Notes under the pieces: generated by a model | The model's input: only the letters and a program-made list of their open reading frames with translations | The model's database searches: none | What the model was told of the DNA's origin: nothing | Shown here: positions 42,039 through 50,237 of the stretch, piece by piece | How the letters are laid out: each line of letters starts with the position of its first letter | Numbering within the stretch: the first letter of the stretch is position 1 | From: CBDFGE01 sp965247055 | Lineage (GTDB): Bacteria > Chloroflexota > Dehalococcoidia > Lucifugimonadales > JAGWBF01 | DNA: 64,000 bases | NCBI GenBank assembly: GCA_965247055.1 | Contig: CBDFGE010000003.1 | Coordinates: forward strand, 248,001-312,000 | Direction: 5' to 3' | Program-made: the position numbers and the translations under genes

Positions 42039-43151
42039 GAGATCATGGAGGCTGATGTGTCATCGAGGACCGGTGCTGGGTATGGAGAACGCAACCCTGA
42101 GCGGGTGACCCAGCGCAACGGGTACCGGTCTCGAGCATGGGACACTCGCGTAGGGACCATGGAGTTGCAGATACCCAAGCTCAGAGAGGGAAGCTACTTT
42201 CCGAGCCTGCTGGAGCCACGGCGTCGCAGCGAGCGAGCTCTGCTGGCGGTGATCCAGCAGGCGTATGTGGAGGGTGTATCGACGAGGCGAGTGGATGATC
42301 TGGTCAAGGCTCTTGGGTGCGAGGGTATCTCAAAGAGCCAAGTGTCGCGTATCTGCCAGGAGCTGGACGGGGTGGTGGAGAGCTTCCTGGGTCGGCCGCT
42401 GGACGGCGGATCATATCCCTACCTGTGGCTGGACGCACTAACCCAGAAGGTCAGAGAGGCCGGTAGGATAGTCAACGTCAGCGTGGTGGTGGCGACGGCG
42501 GTCAATAGCGAGGGCAAGCGTGAGATCGTTGGGATGGACGTGGGTACCAGTGAAGACGGCGCCTTCTGGCTGGCCTTCCTGCGCTCACTGGTCGCCAGGG
42601 GCCTGGGCGGGGTGGAACTGGTGGTATCGGACGCTCATCAGGGACTCAGGGATGCCATCGCAACTGTCTTCGGTGGGGCCAGTTGGCAGCGTTGCCGCAC
42701 CCACTTCATGACCAACCTGCTCACTCGGGTCCCCAGGAGCGCTCAGCCCTGGGTGGCCACCATGGTACGCACCATCTACCAGCAGCCGTCCCCTCAGGAG
42801 GTGCATGCCCAACTCGAGCGGGTGATTGCTCAGCTCCAGGACCCGTTCCCACAGGGCGCCTCTCGACTGGACGAGGCTGGACCCGACGTCCTGGCCTTCT
42901 CCAGCTTCCCCGTCGCCCACTGGAAGAAGATCTGGTCCAACAACTCCCTGGAGCGTCTCAACAAGGAGATACGGCGCCGCACCGATGTGGTGGGCATCTT
43001 CCCTAACCGCCCAGCTGTCCGTCGCCTGGTCGGCGCCGTCCTAGCTGAGCAGCACGACGAGTGGGCCGTCGGCCGTCGATACATGACACAGGAGGTAACC
43101 ACCTCCAACGAAGCTCTACCCAGAGCCGAACTCGCAGAGGCAGCGGCCTAG
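42039..43151 (+). pseudogene. IS256-family transposase, 5' truncated (copy 2)
   Basis: Homologue of the transposase at 25923, lacking its first 34 residues because IS3 copy 2 ends at 42038. The DDE residues remain (YLWLDALTQKV, LVVSDAHQGL, NNSLERLNKEIRRRT). Some 35 substitutions separate the two, so they are related but not recent duplicates. An ATG inside the IS3 end (42024) could give a chimeric product. Confidence 0.9.
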
Positions 43152-43201
43152 ACGATATCAACAGGATGACGTACTCTTACACCACTCTATGGGACGTGAC
43201 C
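42039..43201 (+). mobile_element. IS256-family element remnant (copy 2)
   Basis: Retains the transposase 3' part and the terminal repeat TCTTACACCACT...GGGACGTGACC at 43174-43201, matching the left end of copy 1 base for base over its outer 11 bp. The other end is lost to IS3 copy 2. Confidence 0.85.
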
Positions 43202-43232
43202 GGCTAGCCACAGGAGCTTCTCTAGCCTACCA

Positions 43233-44156
43233 GTGGACCCGACACGCACTCAGGGCCAATCTGCAGGCCGGTCAGCTGGACCCGCTGTGTCGTGCCGGGG
43301 CGTCACTGTACGATATGGCCGGACTGTCGCAGTCGATGACGTAACTTTCGACGTCCGGCCCAGGGAGGTTATGGGCCTTCTCGGCCCAAACGGAGCGGGG
43401 AAGACATCCTTGATCAGGGCGCTGACGACAATGCTTCCACTTGCCGCGGGGGAGGCGACGCTCGCTGGCATCGACCGTCGGTTCCCCGATCGCATCAGGA
43501 GCCGGATAGGCGTCCTCCCCGAGCATTCCGGCTATCCAGCTCACCAGACGGCGATCGAGTACGTCCGATACCACGGGCGCCTTTATGGCATTCCAGGTCA
43601 GATCGCGCATGAGCGAGGGCTACGTCTACTCGGCGAGATGGGACTTGCTGATCGAGCCCACAGCAGGATCCGGACGTTCAGCCGAGGGATGCGGCAGCGT
43701 CTCGGCATCGCACGTGCTCTGATCAACCAACCCGACGTGCTGTTTCTCGACGAACCTACGCTCGGGCTCGACCCCGCCGGTCAGGAGGAGGTCCTGCGGC
43801 GCATACGGGCCATCGCTACCGTTGGGGGCACAAGCGTCATCCTTACCAGCCACCTTCTTGACGAGGTCAACCGGGTGTGCGATCGGGTAGTGATCATGAA
43901 TAAGGGAAGGATTGTGTCTAGCGGCAGCGTCGACGAGGTTGTCCGGCAGGCTGGCGTGGCCCGGTGTGTCTATGTGCGCGTGGCCCTGGCCGATGTGGAC
44001 ATTGCCGTCACGCTACTGTCCCAAGTCCCCTCGATCTCGACAGTCCAACGGGTGGCATCCAGGCCCGGGCAGATCCGAGTAGAGTTCACCGATTCCGGGG
44101 CCATCGGTAGCAACTTGGTTGCAGCGGCTCTGATCTCCGCCGACGTTCCGCTCTAG
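43233..44156 (+). CDS. ABC transporter ATP-binding protein (CcmA/NatA type)
   Basis: 307 residues. Walker A LLGPNGAGKTSLIRAL, signature FSRGMRQRLGIARAL, Walker B VLFLDEPTLGLDPAGQ, H-loop LTSHLLDE. It is followed by a C-terminal domain of about 80 residues, common in ABC-2 exporters. First gene of a three-gene module with a permease and an anchored exported protein. The IS256 remnant ends only 31 bp before its GTG start, so its native promoter may have been displaced. Confidence 0.92.
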   Translation: MDPTRTQGQSAGRSAGPAVSCRGVTVRYGRTVAVDDVTFDVRPREVMGLLGPNGAGKTSLIRALTTMLPLAAGEATLAGIDRRFPDRIRSRIGVLPEHSGYPAHQTAIEYVRYHGRLYGIPGQIAHERGLRLLGEMGLADRAHSRIRTFSRGMRQRLGIARALINQPDVLFLDEPTLGLDPAGQEEVLRRIRAIATVGGTSVILTSHLLDEVNRVCDRVVIMNKGRIVSSGSVDEVVRQAGVARCVYVRVALADVDIAVTLLSQVPSISTVQRVASRPGQIRVEFTDSGAIGSNLVAAALISADVPL

Positions 44157-44220
44157 CACTCGAGGTTGAAGGCACAACACTGAATGATGCCTTCCTTCGG
44201 CTCACGACGCCTGCTGAGGA

Positions 44221-45042
44221 ATGATAGACATGACGAATGATATCAAGACCGATGGATTTACGACTGGATCAGGCCCGCGCCATGGCTGGGCGGTGGTCGT
44301 CGACCAGGAGCTTCGGGACCTCTGGTTTGGGACTCGTGGCCTGACGATGATTCTAAGCTACACCATAGTGTTGAGTGCCGTAGCTTTCCTGGTTGCTGGG
44401 AACGCGGATTTAAACCTCTTGGACACCCGAGAATCCATAGGCTTATTTGTCCGGGTGACCTTGGGGCTCGGGACCCTCGCGGCGCTAATCATCAGTGCCG
44501 ACGCGATCAGCGGCGAGCGCGAACGAGGAACCCTTGAACATTTGCTGCTGACCTCGGTCCGGCGCCGGGATCTCGTGGTAGGCAAACTGTTGGCCGCACT
44601 ATCAGTGTGGGCTGCGGCCCTCGCAGTAGCAGTTCCCTACATCTTCGTTCTTGCTCGCGGGCCGGGATTAGTCGGTGATGCGGTGCTCGTTTTGGTGGTA
44701 CCAGGGACCTTGGTGGCAGTTGCCCTCACAGCTTTCGGACTAGCTGTAAGCTCCCTCTCGAAGTCGAACCGCACGAGCCTCATCATCGTTCTCGCGATCC
44801 TTCTGGCCCTGGCTACTCTCAGCCAGCTGCCCGCGTCGGCTACCAGAGGCGCCCTCGGAGATTTCTTGATCTTAGCGAATCCAGTTACAGCGGGGCTCAA
44901 GCTTGCCGGGAAGGTGATCGTTGACCAAGCGACCTGGACTAGCCAATGGAAGCTGTTGATTTCACCGGCAATCGCCTCGGTCGTTCTCCCGGCGTTAGCG
45001 GTGGCCGGCTCGCGTAAGGTCGATCTGGAGGGCACGTTGTGA
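44221..45042 (+). CDS. ABC-2 type transporter permease
   Basis: 273 residues, six hydrophobic segments, and the ABC-2 motif ADAISGERERGTLEHLLLTS after the second helix, as in NosY/GldF-like permeases. MTILSYTIVLSAVAFLVAG is the first helix and the last is near VVLPALAVAG. It works with the ATPase upstream (64 bp gap). The start may be ATG 44221 or 44230. Its stop overlaps the next gene's GTG by four bases. Confidence 0.9.
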   Translation: MIDMTNDIKTDGFTTGSGPRHGWAVVVDQELRDLWFGTRGLTMILSYTIVLSAVAFLVAGNADLNLLDTRESIGLFVRVTLGLGTLAALIISADAISGERERGTLEHLLLTSVRRRDLVVGKLLAALSVWAAALAVAVPYIFVLARGPGLVGDAVLVLVVPGTLVAVALTAFGLAVSSLSKSNRTSLIIVLAILLALATLSQLPASATRGALGDFLILANPVTAGLKLAGKVIVDQATWTSQWKLLISPAIASVVLPALAVAGSRKVDLEGTL

Positions 45043-45590
45043 ATCGATACCGTTCCATGATCTCCGTCATAGCTATGCTCCTCGGGCTCTGGATCATAAC
45101 GGTGACATCGGCGGACGCCGATGCCCCGAGCGGCCAGCTAATCGTTGGGGTAGCGCCTGAGCGAGTCTCAACATCTGTCGGTACGCCGGTCGAAGTCACC
45201 ATCTCGGTCATTAACGGGGCCGTAAAACCAACGCCAGAGCTGGCAATCCACCTCGACATCACAGATCCTCGATCGAGCAACTCGGTGGACCCAGAGGACT
45301 GGACTCCTACTCTGACACGCTCCAGCACGGCGATGGAACCCGGGGAAGAAATGACTGTGTCATGGACCATCAATCCAATTCATGCAGGTGACTTCGTTCT
45401 CTATGTAATCGCTCTTGATGCGAATGCCGGAGTCGAACCAACGACACTTGCCGTGTCCAATGGCGTGCCGGTGCATGTCGACGAGAAGCGGAGCTTCAAT
45501 CCACAAGGCGTCTTGCCTCTCGCCATCGCTATGCCAGCGCTGATCGGGATAGCGTTGCTTTGGCGTCATAGGCGTCTACGACTGCATTAA
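45039..45590 (+). CDS. Exported, C-terminally anchored protein of the ABC module
   Basis: 183 residues: signal peptide (about 1-27, SMISVIAMLLGLWIITVTSA), an Ig-like extracytoplasmic domain (VAPERVSTSVGTPVEVTISV and GEEMTVSWTINPIHAGDFVL), and a final membrane helix VLPLAIAMPALIGIALLWRH with a basic tail. I do not recognise a named family; the fold looks like the beta-sandwich domains that accompany ABC-2 exporters. GTGA overlap with the permease implies coupled translation and a shared role in the envelope. Confidence 0.65.
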   Translation: MNRYRSMISVIAMLLGLWIITVTSADADAPSGQLIVGVAPERVSTSVGTPVEVTISVINGAVKPTPELAIHLDITDPRSSNSVDPEDWTPTLTRSSTAMEPGEEMTVSWTINPIHAGDFVLYVIALDANAGVEPTTLAVSNGVPVHVDEKRSFNPQGVLPLAIAMPALIGIALLWRHRRLRLH

Positions 45591-45752
45591 CGGCCCATGT
45601 CAAAAAGTCACCCACTCTCTCGCCGGTACCGGAAACCGCCAGAGAGACGTGGATTCGACTACGCTGGAGCTTTTCACGCCATGGTAGAATCGTAGGGGCA
45701 GCCGCGGGCTGGCGGGGAGCCAAGCGTAGAGTCATACAATCCCGGAGGAGCT

Positions 45753-46229
45753 ATGGCGGAACGTAGGTACTGGCTTTTCAAGTCCGAGCCCACCACCTAT
45801 TCTTTCTCCCACCTGGCCGGTGAGCCTGACCGCACGGCGGAGTGGGACGGCGTACGTAACTACCAGGCACGCAACTACCTGCGGGACGAGATTCATGTCG
45901 GGGACGGTGTACTCTTTTACCACAGCAGCAACGCGGAGCCCGCCGTGGTGGGGACCGCTCGGGTCGTCCTGGCAGGCTATCCAGACCACACGGCCTGGGA
46001 CCCGAGTTCCGGCCACTTCGACCCCAAAAGCACTCCCGATAACCCCATCTGGTACATGGTAGACATACAGGCAGAAAAAGAGCTGACCAGGCCCGTTACG
46101 CTGAAAGAGATCAAAGGGGTCCCCCGCCTGGCGAACATGATGTTGGTAGGCCGCGGGGTCCGCCTCTCCATCCAGCCCGTTACCGGGGATGAGTGGGAAG
46201 AGATCGTGTCCCTGGGCGGCAGACCCTAG
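45753..46229 (+). CDS. EVE domain protein
   Basis: 158 residues forming one EVE (PUA-like) domain, which binds modified bases in nucleic acids. YWLFKSEPTTYSF, WDGVRNYQARNYLRD, VGDGVLFYHSS and VVGTARVV are the family hallmarks. Start ATG 45753 with GGAGG upstream. TAGAAT at 45685-45690, preceded by ATGG, is a likely -10. Such genes are common near modification or restriction loci, but none is adjacent here. Confidence 0.92.
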   Translation: MAERRYWLFKSEPTTYSFSHLAGEPDRTAEWDGVRNYQARNYLRDEIHVGDGVLFYHSSNAEPAVVGTARVVLAGYPDHTAWDPSSGHFDPKSTPDNPIWYMVDIQAEKELTRPVTLKEIKGVPRLANMMLVGRGVRLSIQPVTGDEWEEIVSLGGRP

Positions 46230-46262
46230 CAGTTCAGGAGTAGGCGGGCGGACCACCACGAG

Positions 46263-46278
46263 TGTGATCAACATCACA
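46263..46278. promoter_or_regulatory. CRP/FNR-family operator-like palindrome
   Basis: TGTGATCAACATCACA fits the cAMP-CRP consensus TGTGA-N6-TCACA exactly. It lies 34 bp after the EVE stop and about 107 bp before a possible small gene. No CRP-type regulator with a DNA-binding domain is in the window. Confidence 0.4.
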
Positions 46279-46369
46279 GCTTCCACGGAGCGCACGTCAC
46301 AGAAGTGTGCATCAGGTATGCGTAAAGTGTGACCTATAGCACAGCCAACCAACACCAGGAGGTCCCGCC

Positions 46370-46537
46370 GTGTCGTACGCTTCCAGATCCAGTGCACCAG
46401 ACAGAGCAGGGATCTTGGTCAGTGGGCTCTCCAGCGCAAGGCGGTTCGCCCTACTGGCTGCCACGGCCATCGGCAGGCTGTTCGTATACTACGAGATACC
46501 CCATACCCAGGACAGCAGGGGTCGCAGAGCAAGGTAA
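46370..46537 (+). CDS. Possible 55-residue protein
   Basis: A GTG start with a perfect AGGAGG seven bases before it opens a frame of 55 codons. The product is basic with a short hydrophobic middle (RRFALLAATAIGRLFVYYEI). No family recognised. The RBS is the main support; it could also be a leader peptide or the start of an eroded gene. Confidence 0.35.
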   Translation: MSYASRSSAPDRAGILVSGLSSARRFALLAATAIGRLFVYYEIPHTQDSRGRRAR

Positions 46538-46763
46538 CTAGCTTCCCGGTGGCCCTGGTGACGGCCTCGCTCCAACTGCCCTCCCTGCTCAGTCCGCAGT
46601 GCTCAGCCAGAGCACTCCAATCAGAGTGGCCCTGGTCTCCACCGCTCTCGGGCTGGTGGTGACCAGCAGCGGGGCTATGGCTACCATCCCCCTTCAGGTA
46701 GAGGAAGACGTAAAGGGCCTTCGGCGACCATCCTGCGCCGGTTTGCGAATAACACAAGTGGCC

Positions 46764-46791
46764 TTGACAAACCCAAGGGTTATGCTACAAT
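46764..46791 (+). promoter_or_regulatory. Strong sigma-70 promoter before the Ni/Co transporter
   Basis: Perfect TTGACA, 16-bp spacer, TACAAT. The start would be near 46798, giving a leader of about 170 nt before the ATG/GTG region of the transporter. Confidence 0.65.
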
Positions 46792-46873
46792 ATTTATCTG
46801 CTAACAATTGCAATAGTATCCCGTTGCAGCCACGAGCGGTAGCCCCTTAACGGTGTATGGTTGCCATAGGTGG

Positions 46874-46894
46874 CGTACGGGGCGTCCGCGTACG
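46874..46894. repeat. Inverted repeat in the transporter leader
   Basis: CGTACG, nine bases, CGTACG: a GC-rich hairpin within the 5' leader, possibly regulatory. Not matched to a known metal riboswitch. Confidence 0.35.
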
Positions 46895-46967
46895 ATACGG
46901 TTCAGCGGCCTGACCGGGGAGCGGCAGCTGGTTACATAACAGGTGCCGCCCACGAGAAGAGGATAGA

Positions 46968-47708
46968 GTGGAAGAGAAGCTGGCCGAGCTTGGCCTTATG
47001 GCGGCCCTCGCCTTGGGAGTCATTCTGGGACTGAAGCACTCCCTCGACCCCGACCACGTCGTGGCTGTCTCCACTATCGTCAGCGAGTACCGAAACCCGA
47101 TGAGGTCCTTCTGGGTAGGCGTATCGTGGGGGCTTGGACACACCGCCACTCTTTTTCTGATAGGCATTGTCATCATCGCCCTCCGGCTAACCATACCCGA
47201 TCGTCTGGCCCTGCTGCTAGAGTTTTTCGTGGGCATAATGCTCGTCGGACTTGGAGTGCAGGTCATATATAGCTTTCGAAAAAAGCGGGTCCACCAGCAC
47301 CTCCACGGCCATGAGGAGCGGACACATCATCATTTCCACTCCCACGAGCAGCAACCCGGCCATGCCAAGGCACACCACCGCTTTCTACCCTTTGGCAAAC
47401 CCTTCTTAAGGAAAAAGTCCTTCCTGGTGGGGACGGTACACGGCGTCGCAGGGAGCGCCGCCCTGACCCTTCTGGTGCTGGCTTCCATCGAGTCCCCCTG
47501 GGCCAGCATGGTTTACATCCTCTTGTTTGGGTTGGGCTCCATACTCAGCATGGGGGTGATGACCATCTTTATCAGTCTTCCCTTCGTCTTCTCAGCCCGC
47601 CGCCTGCCCAACCTGAACCGGTCCATCCAGTTTGGCATCGGTACACTGAGCATCCTTTTCGGAGGCTTCCTGATGTACCAGATCGGTTTCGTGGACGGGC
47701 TCTTCTAG
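46968..47708 (+). CDS. Nickel/cobalt transporter of the NiCoT/UreH-RcnA superfamily
   Basis: 246 residues with six to seven helices. The metal-binding signature is GLKHSLDPDHVVAVSTI (H-x4-D-H at residues 24-30), followed by GVSWGLGHTATLFLIG; a second-half match is LVGTVHGVAGSAALTLL. The loop at about 109-140 is His-rich (HQHLHGHEERTHHHFHSHEQ), typical for Ni2+/Co2+ proteins. Start GTG 46968 has AGAGGA upstream. It could supply cobalt to the nitrile-hydratase-like enzyme or B12 synthesis, though the link is inference. Confidence 0.85.
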   Translation: MEEKLAELGLMAALALGVILGLKHSLDPDHVVAVSTIVSEYRNPMRSFWVGVSWGLGHTATLFLIGIVIIALRLTIPDRLALLLEFFVGIMLVGLGVQVIYSFRKKRVHQHLHGHEERTHHHFHSHEQQPGHAKAHHRFLPFGKPFLRKKSFLVGTVHGVAGSAALTLLVLASIESPWASMVYILLFGLGSILSMGVMTIFISLPFVFSARRLPNLNRSIQFGIGTLSILFGGFLMYQIGFVDGLF

Positions 47709-48017
47709 GTGTACCCCCGCCCGGCCCCCGAGCATCAGTTCAGCCTTGCCTACCTCAAGAGTCCTGCCCCAGGCAGCTGCGCCGCTCCCTCAGGGTAGAC
47801 CCATCCGAGCACAGCCTGCTGCCACCCTGGGCCCACCTGGTAGCAGGTCCCCTCTCTAGCACCTGGCCCGGCCAGATGGTATCATGTATGGAGGGCTGGG
47901 GCCTCTGTTATCGGTCCCACGGCACGAGTGATGGGTACGAGGGCGGACCCAAATAGCCAGGCTGGAGGGCCAGCCCGCCATCTCGAGCACGTTTTTACCC
48001 CGCCCTGGAAAGGCCCG
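47709..48017. other. 309-bp intergenic region with a hairpin
   Basis: At 47815-47847 CCTGCTGCCA pairs with TGGTAGCAGG around a 13-base loop; there is no T-run, so a terminator is uncertain. TATCAT at 47880-47885, preceded by ATGG, may be the -10 of the next gene. An upstream in-frame ATG (47928) is in this gap but has no RBS. Confidence 0.4.
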
Positions 48018-48806
48018 ATGAGCAGATTTCTGGATAGGCTGGAAAAGATCGGCCGGGGAGCTCCCATCTCCATGGGATTCACCCCCGGGGTTCACGAGGA
48101 AAAAGCCCCGACCATGGCGCTACTTGGCAGCCTGTCGGACCCAGCCCGGTTCTCAGAAGGAGGGTCCATCATCGCGAAGGTCGGCATGGATGGGGCCCTT
48201 TTTCTCGGGACGGAGAAAAAAAAGAACCTTAAAGAGCTGACGAAGACCCTGGGCAAAATACCCTGGGGCATCAAGGTCCAGGACCTCAGCGCAGACCAGG
48301 CCAACGGCTTTAGGGGGCAGGGCTGCGACTTTCTGGCCTTCGCTCCCGAGGCGGCCTTCCTGGAAGCCGTGGAGGACGACGACACCGGATACCTGCTATG
48401 CGTCGAGTCGGATATGGAAGAGTGGTACCTTCGTGCCATCGAAGACCTGCCTGTGGACGCGGTGCTCCTGCGACCGAAATCCCTTGAGCTGCCCCTCACC
48501 TTCCAGCACCTGATAACCATCGGCTCGGTGCGCTCCTCGTTTAGCAAGTACCTGCTGCTCGAGGTCCCCGGGACCTTGAGTGCCGGGGAGATAGAAGGGC
48601 TCAGGGAGATAGGCGTGGACGGGTTGGTCGTGGACGCGACCGTCCACTCCGCCGAGGAGATCGGGGCACTCAAAGAGAGCCTCCTGGCCCGTCCCAGGCG
48701 GCAGCGGAGTGCCCGCGGAAAGGCGAGCGCTATACTCCCCTCATCGTCCTACGCCGCCCACGGAGGGCCCGGCCACGATGAGGAGGAAGACGACGATGAC
48801 TTCTAG
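48018..48806 (+). CDS. Conserved-looking protein of unknown function with acidic tail
   Basis: 262 residues from ATG 48018 (MSRFLDRLEKIGRGAPISMG). The sequence alternates beta and alpha (GIKVQDLSADQANGFRGQGC, FLAFAPEAAFLEAVEDDDTG, VDAVLLRPKSLELPLTFQHL, LREIGVDGLVVDATV), which suggests a TIM-barrel-like or Rossmann-like enzyme fold. The end is strongly acidic (HDEEEDDDDF). I recognise no catalytic motif. It precedes a small membrane protein and the tyrA run on the same strand. Confidence 0.7.
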   Translation: MSRFLDRLEKIGRGAPISMGFTPGVHEEKAPTMALLGSLSDPARFSEGGSIIAKVGMDGALFLGTEKKKNLKELTKTLGKIPWGIKVQDLSADQANGFRGQGCDFLAFAPEAAFLEAVEDDDTGYLLCVESDMEEWYLRAIEDLPVDAVLLRPKSLELPLTFQHLITIGSVRSSFSKYLLLEVPGTLSAGEIEGLREIGVDGLVVDATVHSAEEIGALKESLLARPRRQRSARGKASAILPSSSYAAHGGPGHDEEEDDDDF

Positions 48807-48891
48807 CCCTCCATCTTGGGGGGCCAGTCCCAGCCCGGACGGACGTGTTGTGATACCATCGCCCCGGCAGATTCGGCCCGCCGGCAGGTTC

Positions 48892-49119
48892 ATGTTATTA
48901 GGCACCTTAGATCTTCTGGTGCAGGCCATATCGGTTGCACTTCACTACCTCCCCATTATCGCCATACTGGCGGGGTCGGCGCTGCTGCTTTGGCTGACCG
49001 CCCGGGAGCTGAGGCACGCAGGCGCGGCGACGCAGGTGAGCGCGGGGTCGCGTCTGGAGGAAGGTTACCGGAGCCGTTTTCGACATTCTACGCCTGCGGA
49101 CCTCCTTGTCGATAGATGA
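48892..49119 (+). CDS. Small single-pass membrane protein
   Basis: 75 residues from ATG 48892: a hydrophobic segment LHYLPIIAILAGSALLLWLT at about 18-37 followed by a basic, soluble tail. No family recognised. The start is supported only by GGCAGG upstream, so the call is tentative; codon use in the tail fits the neighbours. Confidence 0.45.
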   Translation: MLLGTLDLLVQAISVALHYLPIIAILAGSALLLWLTARELRHAGAATQVSAGSRLEEGYRSRFRHSTPADLLVDR

Positions 49120-49199
49120 GGTGGACCGGGCCGGGGCGAGTGACGTGAACGATCGGCTGGCGGCGGGGCCGGCATGGCTACGTCACGAGGAGACGCAAG

Positions 49200-50219
49200 G
49201 TGGATAAGATCACCATCATCGGCACGGGCCTCATCGGCACTTCGCTGGGGCTGGCCATAAAGGCGGCCGGTACCAGGGGCGCCGAGATCGTGGGTACGGA
49301 CCTGGTACGGGGGCACGCGTCCAAGGCCGAGAGTATGGGGGCTGTCGACCGCGTCGCTGGAAACCTGATCAGCGCCGTGGAGGACGCGCGGTTTGTCATC
49401 ATAGCCACCCCTGTCATGGAGATCAGGATAGTTCTGGAGATTATTGGCCCCCGTCTGGCCGAGGGCTGCCTGGTTACCGACACGGGCTCCTCCAAAGGCG
49501 TTGTCATGGAGTGGGCGCAGCAGTACCTACCCCCTGGGGTGAGTTTTGTGGGGGGAAACCCCATGGTCAGCAAGGAGGGCAGCGGCCCCGGGCGCGCGGA
49601 CGCCACCCTATTTCAGGGCCATCCGTACTGTGTGATCCCAGCCAGCAGCGCCCAGCAACGTGCTGTACGTGACGTGACGGATATGGTGCGCTCGATAGGC
49701 GCCAGGCCCTACTTCATAGCTGTGGCGGAGCACGACAGCTTCGTATGCGCCGTGAGTCAGCTCCCGGTGCTCCTCTCCGTCGCGCTCCTGGCCTGTACTT
49801 CGAAGAGTCCCTCCTGGGACGACATCGCCCAGATCGCCTCATTATATTACAGGGACTTTACCAAGCCGGCATCGGGCGATCCGGGCACCCACAGAGACAT
49901 CCTACTGGCCAACGACCAAGGCCTGGTTCACTGGATAGACACGTTCATCCACGAGCTGCACGGTCTTCGCCAGCTCCTGACAGGGGATGAGAAGGGCAGG
50001 CGCGAAGCGCTGGAAAAGGTCCTTCGCGAGACCTTCGAAGAGCGCGACAGATGGCTCGCCGGTGCTGTGACTCCCGCCTCTCAGGCGGCCGCGAACCGGG
50101 TCAGGATACCCTCGGCATCGGAGGGTATGTCGGATCTCTTCATGGGCAGCTCGGAGACCCGGCGCCGCCTATTCGGGTGGGGAGCAAGGGATGACAAGGA
50201 TAGACGGGAGAAGCGATAA
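49200..50219 (+). CDS. tyrA: Prephenate/arogenate dehydrogenase
   Basis: Tyrosine biosynthesis: oxidative decarboxylation of prephenate (or arogenate). 339 residues. NAD loop ITIIGTGLIGTSLGLAIKAA, the LVTDTGSSKG motif with catalytic vicinity, FVGGNPMVSKEGSGPGRADA (His replaced by Asn in the usual GGHPM) and FVCAVSQLPVLLS (usual S-H-L-P has Gln here). The GTG start 49200 has AGGAGA upstream. First of four biosynthetic genes; aroA follows by 18 bp. The two His-to-Asn/Gln changes are at positions that usually help bind substrate, so specificity may differ. Confidence 0.85.
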   Translation: MDKITIIGTGLIGTSLGLAIKAAGTRGAEIVGTDLVRGHASKAESMGAVDRVAGNLISAVEDARFVIIATPVMEIRIVLEIIGPRLAEGCLVTDTGSSKGVVMEWAQQYLPPGVSFVGGNPMVSKEGSGPGRADATLFQGHPYCVIPASSAQQRAVRDVTDMVRSIGARPYFIAVAEHDSFVCAVSQLPVLLSVALLACTSKSPSWDDIAQIASLYYRDFTKPASGDPGTHRDILLANDQGLVHWIDTFIHELHGLRQLLTGDEKGRREALEKVLRETFEERDRWLAGAVTPASQAAANRVRIPSASEGMSDLFMGSSETRRRLFGWGARDDKDRREKR

Positions 50220-50237
50220 ACGGAGGGAGACTGGCCG

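Larger units (their letters stand above)
46230..46967. other. 738-bp region poor in genes
   Basis: Holds a perfect CRP-type palindrome, one possible 55-codon gene with a strong RBS, a strong promoter and a long GC-rich leader for the Ni/Co transporter. Longer frames here have no homology signals that I recognise. Confidence 0.5.

Noticed and set aside
46419..46757. 112-codon minus-strand frame in the gap before the Ni/Co transporter
   Set aside because: Composition is unlike the neighbouring genes, there is no RBS and no recognisable motif.
46798..46967. Cobalamin or NiCo riboswitch before the metal transporter
   Set aside because: No B12 box and no clear NiCo core could be found; left as an unassigned leader.
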